Source of the DNA: an uncultured Flavobacteriales bacterium
Lineage (GTDB): Bacteria > Bacteroidota > Bacteroidia > Flavobacteriales_D > Crocinitomicaceae
Assembly: GCA_903879765.1 (NCBI GenBank)
Contig: CAIRMS010000245.1
Span: forward strand, 1 to 5,195
DNA: 5,195 bases
Direction of reading: 5' to 3'
Under the pieces are notes generated by a model that saw only the letters and a list, made by a program, of their open reading frames with translations, was not told where the DNA came from and did no database searches. This document shows positions 1-5,195 of the stretch, one piece after another. How positions within the stretch are numbered: the stretch's first letter is position 1; each line of letters begins with the position of its first letter. A program made the translations under genes and the position numbers.

Positions 1-1248
1 ATTTTGGAAAAGACAACGAAACATGTCGTTTCCTTTTCTAAGGAGACAAAAGCAAGTAAGCCCTTGTTGATTCAAGACGTTGAGCAAAGTGAAGAAAACC
101 GAATTATTCTTCAGGACTTCGAATTAAATCGCGTTTTAGGTGGCGGAATTGTTTTGGGTTCAATCTCCTTGTTAGGAGGTGATCCAGGAATCGGAAAATC
201 CACCTTGTTACTTCAACTGGCCATAAAAGAACGTTTGAAAGTTTTGTATGTATCTGGTGAGGAAAGCGATCAACAAATTCGCATGCGCGCTGAACGTCTA
301 GGTTTAGAAAATGATCAATGTTATTTATTGACAGAAACGAACCTTCAACAAATTTTAACCCAAGCAAACGAAGTTCAACCGCAACTTTTGGTGATTGACT
401 CGATTCAAACGCTTCATACAAATTCCATCGAAAGTTCTCCAGGAAGTGTTGCACAAGTAAGAGAATGTACCGCGAATTTGTTGCGTTTTGCGAAGCAAAC
501 GAATATTCCGGTGTTTCTTATCGGACACATTACAAAAGACGGAACCATCGCGGGACCAAAAGTTTTAGAGCATATGGTGGATACCGTACTTCAATTTGAA
601 GGAGACCGTCACCACATTTACCGATTACTGCGTTCCATTAAGAACCGTTTCGGATCGACGAACGAATTAGGTATTTATTCTATGCAAGGACATGGATTGG
701 TTCCTGTGGAGAATCCATCAGAAGTACTGGTTTCTGGAAATCAATCCTTGAGTGGAGTCGCTGTAGCCTCTATGGTGGATGGAATTCGTCCAATTTTAAT
801 TGAGGTCCAAGCGCTTGTTAGCTCTGCTGCCTACGGAACACCTCAGCGTTCTTCTACTGGATTTGATGTCAAACGATTGAATATGCTGCTGGCTGTTTTA
901 GAGAAAAGATGTGGTTTTCGATTGGCGGCAAAAGATGTCTTTCTAAACATTGCAGGAGGAATTAAAGTGGATGATCCGGCGATTGATTTAGCTGTTGCGA
1001 TGGCTATTTTATCATCGAACGCCGACATTTCGATTCCAAAAACAGTTTCTTTCGCAGCAGAAATCGGATTATCAGGTGAACTTCGTCCGGTTAATCGCCT
1101 CGAGCAACGTTTGTCAGAATTAGAAAAAATGGGCTACGAAAAAATCATTGTTTCCTCTTATTCAAAGGGAATCGAAAAAAAACACAAGCACATTCAAATT
1201 GTACCGTGCGCAAAAATAGAGGAAGTGGTTCGCGCCGTTTTCGCCTAA
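1..1248 (+). CDS. radA: DNA repair/recombination helicase RadA, 5' end cut by the window edge
   Basis: RadA (Sms) is a cytoplasmic RecA-like, hexameric DnaB-type helicase that drives branch migration and processes recombination intermediates. Residue numbers count from the TTG codon at base 4. Seen in order: the LNRVLGGG segment (41-48), Walker A GGDPGIGKST (58-67), SGEES (84-88), Walker B LLVIDSIQT (128-136), the RadA signature KNRFG (213-217), and a C-terminal Lon-like domain from about 250 to the end. In that domain the Lon protease serine region reads DDPAID, so it should be proteolytically inactive, as is usual for RadA. The frame stays open through base 1, and the four-cysteine zinc finger that normally precedes this part is absent. 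The TTG is therefore almost certainly an internal Leu codon, with about 35-45 residues lying upstream of the window. The family is usually about 450-460 residues. The gene ends 12 bases before rsmI. Identity is very secure. Confidence 0.97.
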   Translation: MLEKTTKHVVSFSKETKASKPLLIQDVEQSEENRIILQDFELNRVLGGGIVLGSISLLGGDPGIGKSTLLLQLAIKERLKVLYVSGEESDQQIRMRAERLGLENDQCYLLTETNLQQILTQANEVQPQLLVIDSIQTLHTNSIESSPGSVAQVRECTANLLRFAKQTNIPVFLIGHITKDGTIAGPKVLEHMVDTVLQFEGDRHHIYRLLRSIKNRFGSTNELGIYSMQGHGLVPVENPSEVLVSGNQSLSGVAVASMVDGIRPILIEVQALVSSAAYGTPQRSSTGFDVKRLNMLLAVLEKRCGFRLAAKDVFLNIAGGIKVDDPAIDLAVAMAILSSNADISIPKTVSFAAEIGLSGELRPVNRLEQRLSELEKMGYEKIIVSSYSKGIEKKHKHIQIVPCAKIEEVVRAVFA

Positions 1249-1260
1249 TATTATTTAGTT

Positions 1261-1935
1261 ATGTCAAGACTTGTACTTGTTCCCACGCCAATTGGAAACC
1301 TCGAGGATATTACTCTTCGAAGTTTACGCTATTTGAAGGAAGCAGATTTATTATTTGCAGAAGATACCCGTGTCACACACAAACTTTTAAAGCACTACGA
1401 CATTTCAAAAAAAGTCATGGCTTTTCACGCGCACAACGAACATCGATTCTTAGAAAAAAGCATCGAAATCATTGAGCAACAAAATTGCACCGTATTGGTT
1501 TCAGATGCTGGAACACCAGGGATTTCTGATCCAGGTTTTTTGTTGGTTCGCGCCTGCGTTGAACGTGGCATTGAAGTAGAATGTCTACCTGGACCAACAG
1601 CATTTGTTCCTGCGCTAGTTTCTAGTGGTTTTCCCTGCGATAAATTTATTTTTGAAGGATTCCTTCCCCACAAAAAAGGACGTCAAACCAGGTTGAAAAT
1701 TTTAGCACAGGAGTCGAGGACAATGGTTTTGTATGAATCTCCACATCGATTAGTGAAAACCTTGGAGCAAATGTTAGATTTCTTTAAACCAGATCGCCAA
1801 GTTGTCGTAGCTAGAGAGATCACCAAGCATTTCGAAACATACCATCGAGGAAATGTTGTCGAACAACTTGCCTATTTCAAAGCAAATCCACCAAAAGGAG
1901 AAATCGTTTTATTAATTAAAGGATTTGACGACTAA
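1261..1935 (+). CDS. rsmI: 16S rRNA (cytidine(1402)-2'-O)-methyltransferase RsmI
   Basis: RsmI uses S-adenosylmethionine to 2'-O-methylate C1402 in the decoding centre of 16S rRNA; it acts in the cytoplasm on the small subunit. The 224-residue product shows the tetrapyrrole-methylase-like fold signatures in order: PTPIGNLEDIT (8-18), AEDTR (33-37), SDAGTPGISDPG (81-92), LPGPTA (109-114), GFLP (133-136), YESPHR (158-163), AREITK (184-189) and KGEIVLLI (212-219). Escherichia coli RsmI is about 286 residues. This protein stops right after the catalytic fold and lacks the extra C-terminal domain, which fits the short form I know from Bacteroidota, so I do not read it as truncated. The ATG is chosen because translation then begins directly with the conserved LVLVPTPIGN strand. 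The 12-base gap to radA is AT-rich and has no Shine-Dalgarno, as is common in this phylum. Confidence 0.96.
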   Translation: MSRLVLVPTPIGNLEDITLRSLRYLKEADLLFAEDTRVTHKLLKHYDISKKVMAFHAHNEHRFLEKSIEIIEQQNCTVLVSDAGTPGISDPGFLLVRACVERGIEVECLPGPTAFVPALVSSGFPCDKFIFEGFLPHKKGRQTRLKILAQESRTMVLYESPHRLVKTLEQMLDFFKPDRQVVVAREITKHFETYHRGNVVEQLAYFKANPPKGEIVLLIKGFDD

Positions 1936-1964
1936 AATCGCTCAAATTCCATTATTTTTGAGGA
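1936..1964 (+). promoter_or_regulatory. weak hairpin and SD-like GAGG abutting the GTG start of the delta' gene
   Basis: In the 29-base spacer, CTCAAA (1941-1946) can pair with TTTGAG (1957-1962) around a 10-base loop. The right arm overlaps the purine run GAGGAG (1960-1965), which runs directly into the GTG start codon at 1965 with no spacing, too close for a normal Shine-Dalgarno. An in-frame TGA at 1959-1961 means no earlier start is possible. Only two of the six pairs are G-C, so the hairpin is probably marginal, and it has no following T-tract, so it is not a terminator. Whether it affects initiation is conjecture. Confidence 0.2.
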
Positions 1965-3083
1965 GTGCAATTTAAAGACGTCATAGGGCAAAGTGAATTA
2001 AAAAAGGATTTTATTCGAGAAATAAAACAAGGTAAAATCGCGCACGCTCAACTTTTCATGGGGCCACTAGGAAATGGCGGACTCCCACTCGCATTAGCTT
2101 TTACTCAATATTTATTTTGTAAGAATCCAAGTGATACAGATAGTTGTGGTGTTTGTCCATCTTGTTTAAAAGTACAAGATTTACAGCATCCTGATGTTCA
2201 TTTCGTATATCCCGTAGTTCAAATAATTAGCAAAGTTTCTGGTTCGTTTTCTTCGGATTGGCGCGCACAAATTAAGGAAGAACCTTATTTTGATGCTTAT
2301 AGTTGGACCAAACGAATCGATCCAAAGGAGCGTAAACCAATCATCGGCACTGAAGAAAGCAATGAAATCATTCGGAAGTTAAACCTAAAATCTTACGAAG
2401 GTGGTTACAAAGTAATGCTGATTTGGCTACCTGAGGAGATGAATTCCACCTGTTCCAATAAATTACTTAAAATTTTAGAAGAGCCTCCAAAGGACACCTT
2501 GTTTTTGCTTATATCTGAAGATCCCTCAAAGCTTTTGGTCACTATTCAATCTCGCACACAGTTTATCCGTATACCCAAAATTGAAAGTGAACAATTGACA
2601 CAGGAATTGATGACAAGCTTTCAGTTGGAAAAAACCCAAGCGGAATCTATCACAGCATTTTCTGAAGGAAATTACATTCAAGCGCGCGAATTTCTGAAAG
2701 AATCCGACGACAAAGGTATCTATCGAGAACAATTCATACAGCTCATGCGGACATCATATAAAAAAGATGTCCTCGGAATGATGAACTGGGCAGATGAACT
2801 ATCCACTACTGGTAAGGAACGGCAAAAGTTATTTATTCAATATGCTTTGCACATGTTCCGACAAAGTTTACTGTCAAATTACATGGGCGATGTGTTATTG
2901 CGTATTTCTAGTGAGGAAGAACAATTTTTAAAAAATTTCGCACCATTTATATCCGGAAATAACATTCGAGAATTCATTGAAACATTTGATGACGCTTACT
3001 ATCACATTGATCGCAATGCAAATGCACGCATTCTTTTCACACAGATGTGTTTTCAAACCATGCGTTTCATCCATCAAGCATAA
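1965..3083 (+). CDS. holB: DNA polymerase III clamp-loader subunit delta'
   Basis: Delta' is the non-motor AAA+ subunit of the clamp loader, which places the beta sliding clamp on primed DNA at the replication fork. The 372-residue product opens with MQFKDVIGQ, the usual start of the family. It has a degenerate P-loop, GPLGNGGLPLA (33-43), without the GKT/S needed for ATP binding, as expected for a structural delta'. A four-cysteine zinc module follows (C52, C61, C64, C67). The box VII-like stretch VMLIWLPEEMN (150-160) leads into NKLLKILEEPP (165-175), and SRTQ (196-199) stands where delta' and DnaX carry the SRC arginine-finger motif. The C-terminal half (about 205-372) is helical and poorly conserved, as the collar domain should be. 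GTG at 1965 is the only workable start, because an in-frame TGA lies two codons upstream and the next ATG falls at the P-loop. The lack of GKT and the overall size argue against DnaX (gamma/tau). Confidence 0.92.
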   Translation: MQFKDVIGQSELKKDFIREIKQGKIAHAQLFMGPLGNGGLPLALAFTQYLFCKNPSDTDSCGVCPSCLKVQDLQHPDVHFVYPVVQIISKVSGSFSSDWRAQIKEEPYFDAYSWTKRIDPKERKPIIGTEESNEIIRKLNLKSYEGGYKVMLIWLPEEMNSTCSNKLLKILEEPPKDTLFLLISEDPSKLLVTIQSRTQFIRIPKIESEQLTQELMTSFQLEKTQAESITAFSEGNYIQAREFLKESDDKGIYREQFIQLMRTSYKKDVLGMMNWADELSTTGKERQKLFIQYALHMFRQSLLSNYMGDVLLRISSEEEQFLKNFAPFISGNNIREFIETFDDAYYHIDRNANARILFTQMCFQTMRFIHQA

Positions 3084-3124
3084 TTCATTTAACTGAAATG
3101 ATTAACTTTACCTAAAATTAAATT

Positions 3125-4426
3125 ATGGGTTGCTCATCATGCAGTAGTGGCGGTGGAACACCGAAAGGATGTAAGAATAATGGTACATGCAGCAGCGGTG
3201 GTTGTAATAAGTTGGAAGTATATGACTGGTTGGCAAATATTGCTTTACCAGCAGGACAAGCCCCTTACGATATTGTTGAAGTACGATTTAAAAATGCTAG
3301 AAAAGCATTTTACAGAAATGCCTCTAACTTAACCTTACAAATTGGGGACTTAGTTATTGTTGATACAGCACCTGGATATGATGTAGGAGTTGTTTCTGTC
3401 GTTGGAGAACTCGCAAGGGTACAAGTCAAGAAAAAAGCGCCAAATTTCAAAGCGATGGAAGCACGCAAAATTATGCGCATCGCGAATCAAGAAGAAATCG
3501 ATAAATGGATTAAGGGAAGATCGCTCGAAAAAGACCTCATGACGCAATCTAGGGTTTTGGCGATGAATCTGAACCTTGACATGAAAATATCTGATGTAGA
3601 ATACCAAGGAGACTTGAGTAAAGCCACATTTTACTATACTGCAGAGGGGCGCGTTGATTTCCGTCAGTTAATCAAAGACATGGCTGATAAATTCAGGGTT
3701 CGAATTGAAATGCGCCAAATCGGAAGCCGTCAAGAGTCTTCTAGATTGGGTGGTATTGGTTCATGCGGACGTGAATTGTGTTGTTCGACCTGGTTAACAG
3801 ATTTCAGGTCTGTCTCGACATCAGCAGCACGTTACCAACAACTATCATTGAATCCACAGAAATTAGCAGGTCAATGTGGGAAATTAAAATGTTGTTTGAA
3901 TTACGAATTGGACATGTATTTGGATGCGATTAAGTCTTTTCCAAAAACAGACACCAAACTTCATACTGAAAAAGGGGATGCCTTTCACATTAAAACGGAT
4001 GTATTCAAACGCATTATTTGGTATGCATATCCCGGTGAAATGGGAACCATCGCTTTAAGTCCGGAACGAGTTGCAGAAATTAAAAAACTCAACAAAGATG
4101 GTGTGAAGCCAAAAGACTTACTAGAATTCGTGAAAGTTGAGAAGGTTGTCGAAATCGGTTACCAGAACGTTGTAGGTCAAGATAGTGTCAATCGTTTTGA
4201 GAAAAGTTTTGTCAAGAAAAAACGTCCAAACAACAAAAAACGCAATCCAAATAGCCCTAGTGCTAATGCTGAAGTGAATGCGCCAAAAGGAAACAGACCT
4301 CCAAATCCAGGACAAGCAAAAGGACCTAATTCAGGAAGCAAGCCGGATAACGCTTTAAACACCAATCAAAATAAAGGAAACAACAGAAACAATAACCCAC
4401 AAGGAAATACGAATGCGCAGAGCTAG
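3125..4426 (+). CDS. ricT: RicT/YaaT-like PSP1-domain protein with extra N-terminal cysteines
   Basis: This protein belongs to the PSP1/RicT (Bacillus YaaT) family. In Bacillus subtilis RicT works with RicA and RicF in an iron-sulfur complex that stimulates RNase Y-dependent mRNA maturation and influences sporulation and competence; its role in Bacteroidota is not known to me. The 433 residues divide into: a Cys/Gly/Ser-rich N-terminus (C3, C6, C16, C22, C27); a conserved body from about 30, with EVRFKNARKAFYRN (52-65) and the PSP1 region at roughly 110-205; the family hallmark GIGSCGRELCCSTW (210-223) with SLNPQKLAGQCGKLKCCLNYE (241-261), supplying C214, C219, C220, C251, C256 and C257; a domain to about 360; and a basic tail (364-433) rich in Asn, Pro, Lys and Gly that is likely disordered. 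The gene starts 41 bases after the delta' gene and overlaps gldH by 14 bases. The family call is secure; the function is inferred from Bacillus. Confidence 0.92.
   Translation: MGCSSCSSGGGTPKGCKNNGTCSSGGCNKLEVYDWLANIALPAGQAPYDIVEVRFKNARKAFYRNASNLTLQIGDLVIVDTAPGYDVGVVSVVGELARVQVKKKAPNFKAMEARKIMRIANQEEIDKWIKGRSLEKDLMTQSRVLAMNLNLDMKISDVEYQGDLSKATFYYTAEGRVDFRQLIKDMADKFRVRIEMRQIGSRQESSRLGGIGSCGRELCCSTWLTDFRSVSTSAARYQQLSLNPQKLAGQCGKLKCCLNYELDMYLDAIKSFPKTDTKLHTEKGDAFHIKTDVFKRIIWYAYPGEMGTIALSPERVAEIKKLNKDGVKPKDLLEFVKVEKVVEIGYQNVVGQDSVNRFEKSFVKKKRPNNKKRNPNSPSANAEVNAPKGNRPPNPGQAKGPNSGSKPDNALNTNQNKGNNRNNNPQGNTNAQS
4401..4412 (+). promoter_or_regulatory. candidate ribosome binding site for gldH inside the ricT 3' end
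   Basis: AAGGAAA (4401-4407) sits 5 bases before the gldH ATG at 4413. It is the best-placed Shine-Dalgarno-like sequence in the window. It lies within the A-rich stretch that encodes the Asn/Lys-rich tail of the RicT-like protein, so ribosomes finishing ricT would pass over it. Bacteroidota often start translation without a Shine-Dalgarno, using A-rich unstructured leaders, and this stretch would satisfy either mode. Confidence 0.4.
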
Positions 4427-4874
4427 TTTATTTTTAGGTTTATGTCTCATCCTATTTTCGTGTAAGGATGATTCTTTTTACACGAAATCCTTCACGTTTT
4501 CTCATAATACATGGAAACAGGATGTAAAACCTGTGTTCAAAGTTGATATTCAAGATACCACTATTTTGTACGATTTCGTAGTAACTGTTCGAACGACAAC
4601 GGACTACGCCTACAATAATCTTTGGTTGTTTTTAAACACAAAACCACCTCATGGAAAGGAAGTAAGAGAACCTTATGAAATAAAAACTACCTATGCGGAT
4701 GGAAATTGGATTGGGAAGAAAACCGGGACTATCGTAGAGCATGAACTTATTTTTAAAAGAAGAAAAGTTCCATATAAAGGAATTTATACCTTTATGTTCG
4801 AGCAAGCAATTACGCAAAAAACCGTAGATGAGGTCTTGGATATTTCCATGGAAGTAAAACGAGCTATCGATTAA
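4413..4874 (+). CDS. gldH: gliding motility lipoprotein GldH
   Basis: GldH is one of the lipoproteins required for gliding motility in Flavobacterium johnsoniae, where it supports the GldJ/GldK machinery linked to the type 9 secretion system. The 153-residue product begins MRR, followed by a hydrophobic stretch (5-15) and a lipobox ending LFSC with the lipid-accepting cysteine at C17, so it should be exported by Sec and lipidated. The mature part has the features I recall for GldH: DTTILYDFVVTVRTTTDYAYNN (48-69) with the DYA(Y/F)NNLWLFL core, the PHGKEVREPYEIK segment (79-91), and GNWIGKKTG (96-104). Its length fits the family. Directly after the cysteine come K18, D19 and D20, close to the charged surface-export signals of Bacteroidota lipoproteins. 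The ATG at 4413 is chosen because it yields a complete signal peptide and has AAGGAAA upstream. The gene overlaps ricT by 14 bases, which suggests coupled translation. Presence of gldH alone does not prove gliding, since relatives occur in non-gliding members. Confidence 0.87.
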   Translation: MRRASLFLGLCLILFSCKDDSFYTKSFTFSHNTWKQDVKPVFKVDIQDTTILYDFVVTVRTTTDYAYNNLWLFLNTKPPHGKEVREPYEIKTTYADGNWIGKKTGTIVEHELIFKRRKVPYKGIYTFMFEQAITQKTVDEVLDISMEVKRAID

Positions 4875-4875
4875 A

Positions 4876-5172
4876 ATGCGGTTCAGACGATTGAACTCAG
4901 AAGAGTTATTTGCTCTTGAAACAGAATTCAAACAATTCTTGATCGTTCATGAGCAATATGATGAAGAGTGGCGTGTTCTTGCCGAAAGCAATCCAGGAAA
5001 AGCGGAGCAATTTATTGAGCTATTTAGTGATCTTATTCTGCTAAAAGTCTATAATCAAGTATCCTTTTTAGTGCATTTTAGTGAGGGAATGGTGTCGTTT
5101 TTTGACATGATAAACAGCCCACTTAAATCTTACCAAATAAAGTGTCCAAATCAAATTTCTTTAAAAAATTAA
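4876..5172 (+). CDS. small hypothetical protein, resembling a shortened DUF6495-type protein
   Basis: This 98-residue cytoplasmic protein has no signal peptide or membrane segment. It begins one base after the gldH stop, so it is very likely co-transcribed and possibly translated by re-initiation. The layout matches, from memory, a Bacteroidota family of unknown function (DUF6495): an N-terminal RLNSEELFALETEF (5-18), a short W-containing helix (EEW, 30-32), E-L-F-S-D-L (48-53), HFSEG (67-71), and a final strand KSYQIKC (84-90) leading into PNQISL. Members I recall are about 150 residues, whereas this one stops soon after that strand, so roughly the last third is missing. No frameshifted continuation of the family is obvious after the stop. 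It could be a naturally short member, a decayed copy, or a gene ended by a sequencing error. That the frame is coding is likely from its spacing and composition; the family name is tentative and the function unknown. Confidence 0.72.
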   Translation: MRFRRLNSEELFALETEFKQFLIVHEQYDEEWRVLAESNPGKAEQFIELFSDLILLKVYNQVSFLVHFSEGMVSFFDMINSPLKSYQIKCPNQISLKN

Positions 5173-5195
5173 ATAGAATTAAAACATATACTAAA
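5142..5195 (+). CDS. possible start of a downstream gene, cut by the window end
   Basis: A frame opens after the TAA at 5124-5126 and stays open to the last base. From the GTG at 5142 it would read MSKSNFFKKLNRIKTYTK, a basic N-terminus of the sort that often precedes a membrane anchor. It would overlap the previous gene by 31 bases. In Bacteroidota genomes I recall, a class A penicillin-binding protein gene often lies near gldH, and its product starts with a short basic cytoplasmic tail before one membrane helix. That match is only suggestive. Eighteen codons in AT-rich DNA can stay open by chance, and no Shine-Dalgarno is visible. Confidence 0.3.
   Translation, partial: MSKSNFFKKLNRIKTYTK

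Noticed and set aside
4..6. TTG at base 4 as the start codon of radA
   Set aside because: The frame continues to base 1, and a start here would remove the N-terminal zinc finger normal for RadA, so the gene is cut by the window rather than short.
104..454. Minus-strand open frame of 116 codons inside radA
   Set aside because: It lies wholly within the well-conserved ATPase core of radA, has no recognisable domain, and reads as an antisense shadow.
1206..1475. Plus-strand open frame of 89 codons across the radA-rsmI junction
   Set aside because: It overlaps the end of radA and the conserved start of rsmI in another frame, and its product is low in recognisable structure.
1997..2097. Degenerate P-loop as a sign of a broken clamp-loader gene
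   Set aside because: Loss of the GKT/S motif is normal for delta' subunits, and the remaining motifs and full length are intact.
3084..3124. Possible promoter before ricT: TAACTTTA (3103-3110) is one base from the Bacteroidota TAnnTTTG box; TTAACT also occurs twice (3089-3094, 3102-3107)
   Set aside because: No TTTG element lies at the right distance upstream, the last base of the box is wrong, and such matches and short repeats are common in AT-rich DNA. It remains the likeliest place for an internal promoter.
4177..4365. Minus-strand open frames opposite the ricT tail, with a hydrophobic look
   Set aside because: The apparent Leu/Phe richness is only the complement of the Asn/Lys/Pro codons of the ricT tail; there is no independent coding sign.
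1..5195. Mobile element, defence system, CRISPR array or novel multi-gene system
   Set aside because: All sizeable frames are accounted for by core housekeeping genes on one strand with tight spacing; no transposase, integrase, repeat array, terminal inverted repeats or unexplained gap is visible.

Overview
The window reads as ordinary chromosomal core DNA from a member of the Bacteroidota, most likely Flavobacteriia or a close relative. The evidence is a gldH-type gliding lipoprotein gene, an rRNA methyltransferase RsmI of the short (224-residue) Bacteroidota form, a clamp-loader delta' subunit with a degenerate P-loop, a RicT-like PSP1 protein with the cysteine-rich N-terminus I associate with this phylum, AT-rich DNA, and genes that mostly lack strong Shine-Dalgarno sequences. 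No genus can be assigned from this alone.

Layout: all genes are on the + strand and tightly packed. From 1 to 1248 is radA, a recombination helicase cut at its 5' end by the window edge. After 12 bases comes rsmI (1261-1935), which methylates C1402 of 16S rRNA. After 29 bases comes the delta' subunit gene of DNA polymerase III (1965-3083, GTG start). After 41 bases comes a ricT/PSP1-family gene (3125-4426). Its end overlaps by 14 bases the start of gldH (4413-4874), a gliding/type 9 secretion lipoprotein. One base later a small conserved-type hypothetical gene begins (4876-5172). A further reading frame opens with GTG at 5142 and runs off the end; it may be the start of the next gene.

How the genes relate: no terminator-like hairpin with a T-tract and no convincing Bacteroidota promoter (TTTG / TAnnTTTG) was seen between the genes, so they could be co-transcribed, with ricT, gldH and the small gene the most likely to be translationally coupled. 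Their roles are housekeeping: DNA repair, ribosome modification, replication, RNA-related regulation and envelope/gliding. The delta'-ricT neighbourhood, with rsmI close by, recalls the holB-yaaT-yabA...rsmI region of Bacillus, which suggests an old conserved neighbourhood rather than a recent assembly.

I saw no mobile element, CRISPR array, RNA gene or tandem repeat array, and no stretch over 50 bases is without a gene. I do not see a previously undescribed system. The points most worth a second look are the extra cysteines and basic Asn/Pro-rich tail of the RicT-like protein, the charged KDD motif directly after the GldH lipid cysteine, and the short final gene with the frame overlapping its end.
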